Shown here: positions 7,690 through 18,114 of the stretch, piece by piece
Layout: the number at the start of each line of letters is the position of its first letter
Numbering within the stretch: position 1 is the stretch's first letter
Assembly (NCBI GenBank): GCA_965115835.1
Contig: OZ220471.1
Span: 1,550,001-1,614,000, forward strand
Reading direction: 5' to 3'
Source of the DNA: Foliamicus sp965115835
GTDB lineage: Bacteria > Pseudomonadota > Gammaproteobacteria > Steroidobacterales > Foliamicaceae
DNA: 64,000 nucleotides
Notes under the pieces: generated by a model
Database searches by the model: none
What the model saw: the letters and a program-made list of their open reading frames with translations, nothing else
What the model was told of the DNA's origin: nothing
Program-made: the position numbers and the translations under genes

Positions 7690-8959
7690 GCCTTCCGCCC
7701 GCGAGCGGGCCATCCTGCTGGCGCCTGCGGACGACGAGGCTCGCCGCAAGGAATTCGGCTCGCTGGCCGCTTCCGCGGGCGCGCAGGTTCTCCACACCGT
7801 GACGGCGTCGCTGCGCCGGCCCGATCCCCGCACATTGATCCGAAGCGGCAAGCTGAAGCAATTGAAGCAGCTCTGCCTGGCCGCCGCGCCCACAGTGGTG
7901 ATGGTTGATTTCCCGCTGAGCCCCTCACAGGAACGCAATCTGCAAACGGCGCTCGGCTGCCCGGTCGTGAACCGCACCCGCCTGATCCTGGACATATTCG
8001 CCATGCGCGCCCGCAGCAGCGAGGGCCAGCTTCAGGTGGAGCTGGCCCAGTTGCGCCATCTGGCCACCCGTCTGGTGGGCGGCTGGACCCACCTGGAGCG
8101 CCAGAAGGGCGGTATCGGTCTGCGCGGCCCGGGCGAAACGCAACTGGAAACCGACCGGCGCCTGATCACGCAGCGAATCCGGCGCCTCGAGTCGCAGCTT
8201 TCCGGGGTGATGGCGCGCCGGCGGCGGGGAAGAGCGCGCCGGCGGCGCTCGGAAGCTCCGACAGTTTCCCTTGCGGGGTACACCAATGTCGGCAAATCCA
8301 CGCTGTTCAACCGGCTGGCGAGCGCCAAGGTCACGGCTTGCGACCGGCCGTTCGACACGCTGGATCCCACCATACGCCGGGTGACCTTGCCCGACGGGCA
8401 GATTGTCCTGCTTGCCGACACGGTGGGCTTCATCCGCGATCTGCCGCACGAGCTGGTTGCGGCGTTCCAGTCCACGCTCGAGGAGATCGCTTCTGCCGAC
8501 CTGATACTGCACGTAATCGACGCCGCCATGTCCGATGACATGGAAAGGATCGGGGAAGTGGAACGTGTGCTGAGAGAAATCGGTGCCGGGGATCAGCCGG
8601 TGCTTCGTGTATTCAACAAGGCGGATATAATCCCCGATACGCTGCAGGCAGGCGATGATGCCTGCCCGGCTGTAAGGGTTTCGGCGCTCACCGGCGCCGG
8701 TGTGGAAGAGTTGCGTGCAAAGGTTGCACAACGTTTGTCGGCGAGGCGGCTTCGGCGCACAGTTCGTCTGGGCGCGGGCCAGGGAAGAATCAGGGCATTG
8801 CTTTACCGCCGTGGGCGGGTGCTTCGCGAACGCTGGCTGCCCGGCGGGGGCTGGACACTGGATATGGAAATGACACATCATGCCTACGAGAAGCTGGCCA
8901 GCCGGGAGATGTCGGCGCGGCCCGAGCACAGCCTGAAGCAGGCAACACGGAAACACTGA
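7682..8959 (+). CDS. hflX: GTPase HflX
   Basis: Ribosome-binding GTPase that splits or rescues stalled ribosomes. 425 residues from TTG 7682, which overlaps the hfq stop; no better start precedes the conserved N-terminal domain. The N-terminal HflX domain ends with GGIGLRGPGETQLETDRR, followed by a basic linker (MARRRRGRARRRR). The G domain carries GYTNVGKST near residue 198, DTVGFIRDLPHELV and NKAD. A C-terminal extension of about 60 residues follows. Forms the hfq-hflX-hflK-hflC operon. Confidence 0.95.
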   Translation: MTEPSARERAILLAPADDEARRKEFGSLAASAGAQVLHTVTASLRRPDPRTLIRSGKLKQLKQLCLAAAPTVVMVDFPLSPSQERNLQTALGCPVVNRTRLILDIFAMRARSSEGQLQVELAQLRHLATRLVGGWTHLERQKGGIGLRGPGETQLETDRRLITQRIRRLESQLSGVMARRRRGRARRRRSEAPTVSLAGYTNVGKSTLFNRLASAKVTACDRPFDTLDPTIRRVTLPDGQIVLLADTVGFIRDLPHELVAAFQSTLEEIASADLILHVIDAAMSDDMERIGEVERVLREIGAGDQPVLRVFNKADIIPDTLQAGDDACPAVRVSALTGAGVEELRAKVAQRLSARRLRRTVRLGAGQGRIRALLYRRGRVLRERWLPGGGWTLDMEMTHHAYEKLASREMSARPEHSLKQATRKH

Positions 8960-8960
8960 C

Positions 8961-10043
8961 ATGGCCTGGAACGAACCGGGCGGCGGCAACGGTTCCTGGA
9001 ATCGGAGCGGCCGCCAACCGCCCGACCTCGAAGACCTCGTTCGCGACACGCTGCAAAAGCTGTTCGGCGCCTTCGGCGGCGGAGGCAAGCAGACCGCCCG
9101 GCGGGGGCTGATCTGGCTGCTCGGGATCGTGGTTGGGATTTGGGCCTTGACCGGCCTTTACCGCGTGGATGAAGCCGAGCAGGCCGTCGTGCTGCGCTTC
9201 GGCGAGTACGCCTCCACCCGGGGCGCCGGGCTGCGCTGGCGCCTGCCCTGGCCGATCGAGAGCGTGGAAAAGGTCAATGTGGCCGAGATCAACAAGTTCA
9301 GCCAGCAGACCCGAATGCTGACGGCGGACGAGAACATCGTGGCGGTGGATCTGGTGGTGCAGTACCAGCGCAGCGACCCGGTGGACTTCCTGTTCCAGGT
9401 GCGCCGGGCCGAAGAGACGCTGGGCGATGTGAGCGAGAGCGCCATTCGCGAGATCATCGGCAAGAACGATATGGACTACATCCTGGGCGAAGGCCGCAGC
9501 GATATCGCCCAGAGGACGGAAGACCTGATTCAGCAGACTCTGGACGACTACCGCACCGGCCTGGGCGTCACCCAGGTGAACCTTCGCGACGCCAACTATC
9601 CGGAACAGGTGGAGGCGGCCGTGCAGGACGCCATCAAGGCGCGAGAGGACAAGGAGCGGCTGGCCTTCGAGGCGCAGGCCTATGCCAATGACGTGGTGCC
9701 CAGGGCGCGGGGCGAGGCGGCCAAGCGCCTGCAGGACGCCGAGGGCTACAGGTCGCGGGTAATCGCGGATGCCGAGGGCGAGGCGCAGCGGTTCGAGAAG
9801 CTGCTGGTGGAGTATCAGAAGGCCCCGGAAGTTACCCGCGAGCGCTTGTATATCGAGGCCCTCGAGGAATTCTACGGCAACGCCAACAAGGTTTTGCTGG
9901 AGGCCGAGGGCAGCGGCAATCTTCTCTATCTGCCGGTGGACCAGCTCATCAAGCGTGGCGACCGCTCGGAACAGTCCTCCGGCGCCGGGACCACCCGGGA
10001 CTCCGCGGCCCCGGAAAACGGCCGCGAAGATTCGAGATCATGA
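8961..10043 (+). CDS. hflK: FtsH modulator HflK
   Basis: Membrane-anchored SPFH/prohibitin-family protein that with HflC forms a large periplasmic complex around the FtsH protease. 360 residues. A Gly/Asn/Pro-rich cytoplasmic N-terminus (residues 1-45) precedes one membrane segment (about 48-66). The SPFH domain begins at YRVDEAEQAVVLRFGEY. An Ala/Glu-rich coiled coil at about 215-285 includes AEGEAQRFEKLL. A disordered, Ser/Gly-rich C-terminus ends the protein. It starts one base after the hflX stop and overlaps hflC by four bases. Confidence 0.96.
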   Translation: MAWNEPGGGNGSWNRSGRQPPDLEDLVRDTLQKLFGAFGGGGKQTARRGLIWLLGIVVGIWALTGLYRVDEAEQAVVLRFGEYASTRGAGLRWRLPWPIESVEKVNVAEINKFSQQTRMLTADENIVAVDLVVQYQRSDPVDFLFQVRRAEETLGDVSESAIREIIGKNDMDYILGEGRSDIAQRTEDLIQQTLDDYRTGLGVTQVNLRDANYPEQVEAAVQDAIKAREDKERLAFEAQAYANDVVPRARGEAAKRLQDAEGYRSRVIADAEGEAQRFEKLLVEYQKAPEVTRERLYIEALEEFYGNANKVLLEAEGSGNLLYLPVDQLIKRGDRSEQSSGAGTTRDSAAPENGREDSRS

Positions 10044-10900
10044 AAACGGGAAAATGGATCATTCTTGCGCTGGCGGCCGTGCTGCTGGTATTGAACAGCG
10101 TTTTCGTGGTGGATCAGCGGGAGTACGCCCTGCGGTTCCGGTTCGGCGAGATCGTGGAGGCCGACTATGAGCCGGGGCTGCATGTGAAGTTGCCGCTAAT
10201 CAACAATGTCGAGTTCTTCCCCAAGCAGATACTCACCATCAACGAGCCCCAGGAGGCTTTCCTGACTGCGGAGAAGAAAAACCTGCTGGTGGATTTCTTC
10301 GTCAAGTGGAAAATTGCCAGCGTTGCCGAGTACTACACGACGCTGGGCAACGAGAGCCGGGCGCAGCAGCGCCTCCTGGAAATCATCAAGGACGACATCC
10401 GGGCCGAGTTCGCCAAACGCACCGTACCGGAAGTGGTGTCGGCCGAACGTCGCGAGCTCATGTTCGAAATGCTCGCCAACGCGAGGCGCGCGGCATCCGA
10501 ATTCGGCATTGATGTAGTGGATGTGCGCGTCAAGCGGATCGAGTTCCGCGACGAAGTCAGCGAATCCGTGTTTCAGCGGATGCGCCAAGAGCGCGCCCGG
10601 GTGGCTTCGGAATTGCGCGCCGAGGGCGCCGAGACCGCAGAGCAGATTCGCGCCGATGCCGAGCGCCAGCGCACCGTGATCCTGGCGGAAGCCTATCGCG
10701 ATGCCGAGATCCTGCGCGGCGAGGGCGACGCCCAGGCCGCGGAAACCTACGCCAACGCCTATAGCAAGGACCCGGAGTTCTACTCCTTCTACCGGAGCAT
10801 GAACGCCTACCGCAACGCTTTCGGCAATGAAGGCGACCTGCTGGTTCTGGACAGCAAGAGCGACTTCTTCCGCTACCTGAACGAGGCGGAACGCAAGTAA
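10040..10900 (+). CDS. hflC: FtsH modulator HflC
   Basis: Partner of HflK in the FtsH-regulating complex. 286 residues: a single N-terminal membrane segment (residues 6-24), then the SPFH domain starting VVDQREYALRFRFGEI. The long helix includes ADAERQRTVILAEAYRDAE, and the C-terminus contains the conserved SFYRSMNAYRNAF. ATGA overlap with hflK. purA follows after about 60 bases, as in enterobacteria, but with no small gene in between. Confidence 0.96.
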   Translation: MKTGKWIILALAAVLLVLNSVFVVDQREYALRFRFGEIVEADYEPGLHVKLPLINNVEFFPKQILTINEPQEAFLTAEKKNLLVDFFVKWKIASVAEYYTTLGNESRAQQRLLEIIKDDIRAEFAKRTVPEVVSAERRELMFEMLANARRAASEFGIDVVDVRVKRIEFRDEVSESVFQRMRQERARVASELRAEGAETAEQIRADAERQRTVILAEAYRDAEILRGEGDAQAAETYANAYSKDPEFYSFYRSMNAYRNAFGNEGDLLVLDSKSDFFRYLNEAERK

Positions 10901-10964
10901 TCGTTCCGCTCGCCGGCCCGCCTGTCGTCCATGAACCGGCATGGCGCGCGTGGCGAACGCCTTG

Positions 10965-12278
<1,314 letters not shown>

Positions 12279-12285
12279 CCCGGTT

Positions 12286-12732
12286 TCAGCCGTCTGCGGA
12301 CGATTGCTCGACCCACGCGCCTCCGAGGGTTCGGCTGTAGCCCCGAAACTCCGCCACCCTGACGCCCAGATCGTCCTTTACCGTCACGTCGAAAATACCG
12401 TTGCGGCCGTATCGGGTCCGGGCGCCGGCATGCGCCGTCAACCGCCGGCCCGCCTTGACTTTCTCGATAAAGGATATGGAGCCGTGCATAGCGATGGAGC
12501 GAACGTTGAGACTGTTGCAGGCGAACGCGAACGCCGTGTCGGCCAGGGCGAAGATCAGACCGCCGTGGCATACGCCGTGCCCGTTGAGCATGCGGGGCTC
12601 AATGGTGAGATGCACCTTCGCTTCGCCCGGCGTCACCTCGCCGAGCTCCAAGCCCATCTCGCGGGAAGCGTGGTCGCCGGCCCACATGCGCCGGGCGCAG
12701 GCCCGCGCCACTTCAAGTTCTCTGCTGCTCAT
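12286..12732 (-). CDS. paaI: PaaI-family hotdog thioesterase
   Basis: Hotdog-fold acyl-CoA thioesterase of the hydroxyphenylacetyl-CoA type. 148 residues. The block MLNGHGVCHGGLIFALADT (residues 48-66) contains the conserved HGG turn and catalytic Asp65, and AFACNS follows as in PaaI. The C-terminal part, with VAEFRGYSRTLGG, also matches that subfamily. In phenylacetate degraders PaaI removes dead-end ring-hydroxylated CoA esters, but no other paa gene is visible here. The true substrate may differ. It stands alone, convergent with purA. Confidence 0.8.
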   Translation of the reverse strand: MSSRELEVARACARRMWAGDHASREMGLELGEVTPGEAKVHLTIEPRMLNGHGVCHGGLIFALADTAFAFACNSLNVRSIAMHGSISFIEKVKAGRRLTAHAGARTRYGRNGIFDVTVKDDLGVRVAEFRGYSRTLGGAWVEQSSADG

Positions 12733-12777
12733 TCCTGATGCGGGCTGCCGCGAGTCGTCGCAGGGGGAAGCATTCGC

Positions 12778-12853
12778 ACCTCCACGGGGTTATCTGCTGG
12801 ACATCGAGTTTGGAGTTGGTGCCGAGAAGAGGACTCGAACCTCCACGGGGTTA
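12778..12853. repeat. 15-base direct repeat pair, one copy inside tRNA-Leu
   Basis: ACCTCCACGGGGTTA occurs at 12778-12792 and again at 12839-12853. The second copy is the variable-arm/T-arm part of tRNA-Leu(CAG), read on the opposite strand. The outside copy lies just beyond the 3' end of the tRNA gene. It could be a remnant of a tRNA duplication or an integration scar. Confidence 0.5.
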
Positions 12854-12903
12854 CCCCCACTGGCACCTGAAGCCAGCGCGTCTGCCAATTCCGCCACCTC
12901 GGC
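12817..12903 (-). tRNA. tRNA-Leu (anticodon CAG)
   Basis: 87 bases with an encoded CCA end (12817-12819). The acceptor stem GCCGAGG pairs with TCTCGGC. The anticodon stem CTGGC/GCCAG encloses the loop TTCAGGT, giving anticodon CAG, which reads CUG. A long variable arm and the T-loop TTCGAGTC are present, as expected for a class II leucine tRNA. Confidence 0.95.
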
Positions 12904-13050
12904 ACGATGTTACCCTGCGAGCCATTGGCGGATGCCCCCACGGGCGCACCAAGGCGCATGGCATGGTGGGTGATTTTGCGTTTTGCGCCCCGCCATGTCA
13001 ATCATCGCATGAGCAGGATCCGGCGCAGGCCGGATGGGGCGGAGATCGTG

Positions 13051-13056
13051 TAAAAT
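13051..13056 (+). promoter_or_regulatory. Possible -10 box upstream of rplM
   Basis: TAAAAT lies 54 bases before the rplM start, in a locally AT-rich stretch of the 206-base gap after tRNA-Leu. No recognisable -35 box sits 16-18 bases upstream, so this is a weak call. The gap holds no other gene. Confidence 0.3.
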
Positions 13057-13109
13057 TGCTCGTTTCACTGTTTGCGCATCCCTTGATGGTGCGCAGTCGA
13101 GTCGCGAAC

Positions 13110-13544
13110 ATGCACACTGTTTCTGCAAAACCCGGACAAATCCGGCAGGATTGGTTCCTGGTGGACGCCTCGGGCCGTACCCTGGGCCGGCTGGCCAGCG
13201 AATTGGCCATACGCCTGCGCGGCAAGCACAAGCCCGAGTACACCCCGCATGTGGATACTGGCGACTTCATCGTGGTTATCAACGCGTCGAAGGTGCGGGT
13301 CAGCGGCGACAAACTGAACCAGAAGATGTATCACCGCCATTCCGGTTATATCGGCAACCTGAAGTCCGTTCCCTTGAAGCAGGTCATGAAGAGTACGCCG
13401 GAGCGCGTCATCCGGTTCGCCGTTCGGGGGATGCTGCCAAAAAACCGTTTGGGCCGCGCCATGCTGAAGAAGCTGAAAGTTTACGCCGGCCCCGGGCACC
13501 AGCACGGCGCCCAGCAACCGGCGCCCTTGGAGATCAAGGCATGA
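13110..13544 (+). CDS. rplM: Ribosomal protein L13
   Basis: 50S subunit protein, 144 residues from ATG 13110. The N-terminus (MHTVSAKPGQIRQDWFLVDA), then GRTLGRLASELAIRLRGKHK, YTPHVDTGDF and the C-terminal GMLPKNRLGRAMLKKLKVY are all hallmark L13 blocks. Earlier in-frame codons extend the open frame but have no homology. ATGA overlap with rpsI shows translational coupling. In many relatives sspA-sspB follow this pair; here they lie about 32 kb away. Confidence 0.97.
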   Translation: MHTVSAKPGQIRQDWFLVDASGRTLGRLASELAIRLRGKHKPEYTPHVDTGDFIVVINASKVRVSGDKLNQKMYHRHSGYIGNLKSVPLKQVMKSTPERVIRFAVRGMLPKNRLGRAMLKKLKVYAGPGHQHGAQQPAPLEIKA

Positions 13545-13933
13545 ACGAAACCGCGTATTACGGCACCGGGCGGCGCAAGACATCCGCAGCGCGCGTCCAT
13601 ATCCGGCCCGGCGCCGGCAAGGTCACTGTCAACAAGCGCCCGCTGGACGAGTTTTTCGGGCGCAAGACGGCCCGCATGATTGTGCATCAGCCGCTCAAGG
13701 TGGCCGGCATGGAAGGCCGCATGGACGTGAAGGTTACCGTGCGGGGTGGCGGCACTACCGGTCAGGCAGGCGCCATACGCCATGGGCTGACGCGCGCCTT
13801 GATCGAATATGACGAGCAGCTGCGGCCCAAACTGCGGGCCGCCGGCTTCGTGACCCGGGACGCGCGCAAGGTGGAACGCAAGAAGGTGGGCCTGAAGAAA
13901 GCTCGCCGGGCCACCCAGTACTCCAAACGCTGA
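13541..13933 (+). CDS. rpsI: Ribosomal protein S9
   Basis: 30S subunit protein, 130 residues. YYGTGRRKTSAARVHIRPG, PLDEFFGRKT and the basic C-terminal tail ending KARRATQYSKR are the family signature; the terminal KR reaches the ribosomal P site. Coupled to rplM. tRNA-Gln follows 40 bases after the stop. Confidence 0.97.
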   Translation: MNETAYYGTGRRKTSAARVHIRPGAGKVTVNKRPLDEFFGRKTARMIVHQPLKVAGMEGRMDVKVTVRGGGTTGQAGAIRHGLTRALIEYDEQLRPKLRAAGFVTRDARKVERKKVGLKKARRATQYSKR

Positions 13934-13973
13934 CTGTCGCGGGCGACCCGGAGAGGCCGTCGAAGCATACGGG

Positions 13974-14047
13974 TGGGGGATCGTCTAGCGGCAAGACATC
14001 GGACTCTGACTCCGAGAACCCAGGTTCGAATCCTGGTCCCCCAGCCA
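13974..14047 (+). tRNA. tRNA-Gln (anticodon CUG)
   Basis: 74 bases with encoded CCA (14045-14047). The acceptor stem TGGGGGA pairs with TCCCCCA. The anticodon stem TCGGA/TCCGA encloses CTCTGAC, giving anticodon CUG, which reads CAG. The weak U1-A72 pair typical of glutamine tRNAs is present, as is the T-loop TTCGAAT. Confidence 0.95.
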
Positions 14048-14189
14048 CTTCCCTTGGCGGCCCTCTTTCAGCGGATAGCGTGCAGCGATCCTCCCCCATA
14101 AAACGGTTCCACCTTCAGGCAAGTTGTGGAAAAGAGAAGCGCCGGCGCACGGGCGGACCACGGCGACCTCGGCCTCGGTTGGCTGCCTG

Positions 14190-14466
14190 GATCCCAAGCG
14201 AACCAGCGACCGTTCCGCGGCGGCGTTGAGAATCTCGCGTATGTTCGTGGGCACAGCGATTACTCGGCAGTGATGCACCGACCTCCCGGAGCAATTGACG
14301 AACCAGAACCGCTTTCCCTCGACCCGACCGCCGCAACGCCGGGAGCAGGAGGCGTCCCGGTCCCGTGAAGACAAGGACTGCGGCCGGGTGTGCGCCGGGG
14401 GCGGCACGCGAGGAAGCCGCCGAAAACCAAGCGCCCGCAGCCTCCCCCGGGTTAATCCGCAGGAGC
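14190..14466 (-). repeat. Diverged ~280-base direct repeat, copy A (orphan TonB-receptor leader)
   Basis: Same orientation as, and clearly alignable to, 17738-18025, the leader and 5' end of the TonB-receptor gene. A 25-base block (14225-14249) is identical in both copies and on the minus strand encodes TNIREILN. After the shared part no signal peptide or receptor follows, so copy A looks like the leftover 5' end of a lost paralogue. The rest of the 519-base gap between tRNA-Gln and the receptor stop holds no other gene that I can support. Confidence 0.65.
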
Positions 14467-14566
14467 GCCCAGATCCGCCAGCATACCCTGCGGTTACGGT
14501 TGCCGGATTCTGGCCCGCCGCCAGACCCGCCTGCCCTGCAGACGGACCCTGACGGCGCGATGTCGG

Positions 14567-17500
14567 TCAGATTTCCCAATTCAACTCCAGATAAAGCACC
14601 CGGGCGCGCGCATCCCATCGCGTCGGATCGTAGGGCAGGATTTCCCACACGGTGGGGTTGTCGGCATTGAGGATGTTCCTTCCGCCCGCACGAATGCGCA
14701 GCCCGTTGTCCATCTGGTAAGCGACGGTCAAGTCAACCGTCGTCAGGCGGTCCACTTCAAGGGGCGGCCTGTCGGCATTTATCCGGCCGCAGCGTCCTGC
14801 TACCGCACGGCAGCGGCCAGTGCGGTTGTTGGTGTAACCCGGCGTGTAGCGCAGATACAGGTCCGTTGCGAACCGTCCGGCAGTCCAGGTGAGGTGACCG
14901 GTGAGCTTGTACCGGTCGCTTCCCCAAGCGGTTCCAACCCGCTGTTGACGGTCCGTGTCCGGGCTGATGCGATAAAACTCCTCCAGCACCCGGTGGTAGC
15001 TGAGCCGGGGCGTGAACAGACCCCAGGAGGTGCTGAAGGTGTATTCGATGGTGGTGTCGAGCGTTTCGCTTATCTTTTCCGAAAGGTTGACGTTCTTGTA
15101 GACAATCTGGGTGGCGTAGCCGTTTTCGTCCCGCTTCACGATGTCCGGAAGCCCGAAGGCGATTTCAGGATCGCTGAAAAGCAACCCGCTCGAATTCTCG
15201 ATCTTGTCGGTGAAATCGATGCGCGACCAATCCACCGACCAGACCAGGCCGGGCGCCGCTTGCGAAATCCACTTGAAGCCGAGCGAGTAGTTGTCGGAAT
15301 GCTCGTTTTTGATGTCTGGGTTGGAAAAACTCAAGACATTGGGAATCCGGATCCAGTCCGTAATCTTGTCGGGATGGTATGGGTCCACGAAAAAGGAGGA
15401 ATTCCCGGAATCATTTCTGATATTGAACAGGTCGCTGAAAACCGGTGGGGTGAAGGATCGCGACCAGGCGGTCCGTACTTGGAGACTCTTGATCGGCTCG
15501 TAATACAGGCCGACCCTCGGGCTGGTGGCGCTCCTTTTGATTTCCCGAAGTTGCGCGGCGCCCGACCAGACCCTTGAGCCGGAAAGGCTGCGGCTGCGCT
15601 CCACCCAACCGTCATCGGGGTGGTATTCCCACCATGTGGAGGTGACGGGCGTCGGGTCGAAAACAATCTCACGTCCGCCCACGGCGCCCAGGGACTTGTG
15701 GGTGTCGCGCCGCGCCTGCAAACTCAACACCAACTCCCGCAGACCGGGCCTTGCGTTGCGCTCGCCGACCAGCGGAATGGCGAACTCGGTAAACCAGGCG
15801 CTCGAGTCCCGCGTAGGCTTTTCCACGCCAATGCTGCCCTCCCGTCCGGATGCGCGCTCGAAGGATCCGTCTTGCGCATAACGCAATGAGTCCTGATATA
15901 TCTTCGTTTCACGCAACTCCGCGCCGACGGCGTAAGAAATGGGTCCGCCCCAGACTTCCCATATTTCGCCTCGCAACAGGGCATCCCAGGATGTGACTTT
16001 GGTGAAACCGCGGCTCGGCCCCCCCGTGCCCTCTGTAATGACCAGGAGATCCGCCAATGTCGATTTCTGGGCGGTTCCGTTGCCGAACAGGTTCGGCGCC
16101 ACATTCGGGTCGGAACTGGCCAGAGCCGCAAAGAAAGCCTTCTGGCCGGGGGCAAATCGGTTGGGGGGCCATTCAGGGCGTAATTGTCTGGCATGTCTTT
16201 CGGATTTGGACCGGGTCACGCCGAGCTCGAGCTCGTGGCCGTCTCCGAATTGCCAGAACAGGCCGGCATTAAAGTTTCTCTGCTTGTTTTCGCTCTCCGT
16301 CCAGGCCGGGGAAACGAGCCCGTTTTCCAGTTCGTGAATCGGGTAATAGCTCACCACCACATGGCGGCCGAAAGGATTGAAGGCGTTGCTGGCCGGTACC
16401 AGATAGTCAAGAAATTGGGTTGGAGTTTTCTGGTACGATTCCGTATCGGAAATCTGCATGTCCGCATGGATGCGCAGCGAGTCCGCGACATATTGCTCGA
16501 TTTGCAGGAAAACCGAAGTGTTGGTGGCGTCCGCGCCGTTTTGGGGAGCGATATAGTCTGCGGGCGTGATGGTGGTGGCGAAGTCCGCCTCGGTAGCGCC
16601 GGTCCCGTCATGCGTGGCGGGCAAACTCAATTTTGGCGCGCGCCGGTCGCAGCGCGCTCCATAGCGGGTGCTGCCGCCATTCCATTCGCATACCGTGCCG
16701 GGCTGGGTGTATAGAGTCTCCCGGTTGTCATATTCCGGGCCGAACTGCTCGCGGAAGTCGCCGCTCGTCCAGATCTTGCGGTTGTTGACGGGTTCCGAGT
16801 CGTTGCGCTGCGCGATGGCGGTCACGCTTCCGGTTCCCCAGGCGTAGCCGCCCTTCAGACTCACGTTTCTGCGATCCGCGTCGGTGGCGCTGAACTCTTC
16901 CCGGAAGGTGGCGCTGAATCCGGTGTAGTTCCTCTTGGTGATGAAGTTCACCACACCGCCTATGGCGTCCGCGCCATATACTGCGGACGCCCCGTCCAGC
17001 TGGATGTCGATCCGCTCGATCGCGGACAGCGGAACGTTGACGAGATTGACGAAGTCCTCCTCGAACCCGGCTGTTCCCGCCACGCGCCGGCCGTTCACGA
17101 GCACCAACGTGTTGGCCGATCCCATTGCACGCAGATTCACCGCGGACATGCCCACATGCAATGCGCCCATGTTGACATCGGTGTCGGGAATTGCTGCTCT
17201 GCCGCCGATGCCCGACTGCGAAGTCAGGGACGCATGCGCCCAGGGCAGCGTGCGAAACAGTTCTTCCAGACTGGATACGCCCCGCGTGGCGATGTCCTCG
17301 GCCGACAGGCTGTAGACCCGCGCGGAAGGATCGCCACGCGCCATCCTCGAACCCGTCACCCTCTGCGCGGCCAGTTCGGCCGGCGGCTCTTGCTCCTCGA
17401 CCTCGGCTTCGGCCTCCTCGACCGTCTCGACCTCCTCAAGCTCGTCGGCTTGCCGAGCCTCAACCAGAACCACATTCTCCGAGGCGTAGTGGTACGACAG

Positions 17501-17803
17501 GCGGGTGTCCGCCAGCAGCGCGACCAGGGCGTCGTCGAACCGGTACTGCCCTTGCAGGCCCTCCACCTCGACATCGGCAATGGCATCGTCCGACGCCAGG
17601 ATCTGGACGCCGGACGAACTCGCCAGCTCCATCAGCGCCGAACCGGCCTGCTGGCGCTCGATGTCCAGCGACAGCACTTCGGCGTCCTCCGCCGCAGCGC
17701 TGCCCGCGCCCAGCAACAGCAACGCCGCCGCCAACCCGGACCACAAACGAACCCGCAAACGCTCCGCGGCGCCGTTGAGAATCTCGCGTATGTTCGTGAG
17801 CAC
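14567..17803 (-). CDS. TonB-dependent receptor with N-terminal STN domain
   Basis: Outer-membrane active transporter energised by TonB. About 1078 residues from GTG 17803. A signal peptide core LAAALLLLGAGSAAA precedes an STN domain (about residues 45-110, beginning LSLDIERQQAGSALMELA). An acidic Glu-rich linker follows, then the plug with MGSANTLVLVNGRRVAG and DGASAVYGADAIGGVVNFIT. The 22-stranded barrel runs to the C-terminal VLYLELNWEI. STN domains often belong to receptors that signal to a FecR/FecI pair, but no such pair is adjacent. Start uncertain: TTG 17758 gives a shorter signal peptide, and the frame stays open to 17854. Substrate unknown. Confidence 0.88.
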   Translation of the reverse strand: MLTNIREILNGAAERLRVRLWSGLAAALLLLGAGSAAAEDAEVLSLDIERQQAGSALMELASSSGVQILASDDAIADVEVEGLQGQYRFDDALVALLADTRLSYHYASENVVLVEARQADELEEVETVEEAEAEVEEQEPPAELAAQRVTGSRMARGDPSARVYSLSAEDIATRGVSSLEELFRTLPWAHASLTSQSGIGGRAAIPDTDVNMGALHVGMSAVNLRAMGSANTLVLVNGRRVAGTAGFEEDFVNLVNVPLSAIERIDIQLDGASAVYGADAIGGVVNFITKRNYTGFSATFREEFSATDADRRNVSLKGGYAWGTGSVTAIAQRNDSEPVNNRKIWTSGDFREQFGPEYDNRETLYTQPGTVCEWNGGSTRYGARCDRRAPKLSLPATHDGTGATEADFATTITPADYIAPQNGADATNTSVFLQIEQYVADSLRIHADMQISDTESYQKTPTQFLDYLVPASNAFNPFGRHVVVSYYPIHELENGLVSPAWTESENKQRNFNAGLFWQFGDGHELELGVTRSKSERHARQLRPEWPPNRFAPGQKAFFAALASSDPNVAPNLFGNGTAQKSTLADLLVITEGTGGPSRGFTKVTSWDALLRGEIWEVWGGPISYAVGAELRETKIYQDSLRYAQDGSFERASGREGSIGVEKPTRDSSAWFTEFAIPLVGERNARPGLRELVLSLQARRDTHKSLGAVGGREIVFDPTPVTSTWWEYHPDDGWVERSRSLSGSRVWSGAAQLREIKRSATSPRVGLYYEPIKSLQVRTAWSRSFTPPVFSDLFNIRNDSGNSSFFVDPYHPDKITDWIRIPNVLSFSNPDIKNEHSDNYSLGFKWISQAAPGLVWSVDWSRIDFTDKIENSSGLLFSDPEIAFGLPDIVKRDENGYATQIVYKNVNLSEKISETLDTTIEYTFSTSWGLFTPRLSYHRVLEEFYRISPDTDRQQRVGTAWGSDRYKLTGHLTWTAGRFATDLYLRYTPGYTNNRTGRCRAVAGRCGRINADRPPLEVDRLTTVDLTVAYQMDNGLRIRAGGRNILNADNPTVWEILPYDPTRWDARARVLYLELNWEI

Positions 17804-18025
17804 AGCGGTTACCCGGCAGTGGCTCGTCAGTAGTGCACTGACCTCCCACAACAATTAACGAACAACAACCGCTTTTCCCCGACCCGTCCGCCGCAACGCC
17901 GGGAACGGGAGGGGCGCGCCCCCGCGAAGGCAAGGGCTGCGGCTGGGCGCGCACCGGGAACGGCACACGCGAAGACAGCCGGCAAGCAAGCGCCCAGTAG
18001 CCCCGCCAGATTCATCCGCAGCAGC
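17738..18025 (-). repeat. Diverged ~280-base direct repeat, copy B (receptor leader)
   Basis: Partner of 14190-14466, in the same orientation. It covers the first codons and upstream region of the TonB-receptor gene; copy B has about 11 extra bases near 17823-17833. Together the pair brackets the whole receptor gene. The gap 17804-18114 contains nothing else that I can support as a gene. Confidence 0.65.
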
Positions 18026-18114
18026 CTCATTGAGCCAAGAGCGCCCTGAGAGGACGGATACATTGAGAGCTTCAACGCACCGCTGCGCAACGATTTTCCC
18101 AACGTAGATATCTT

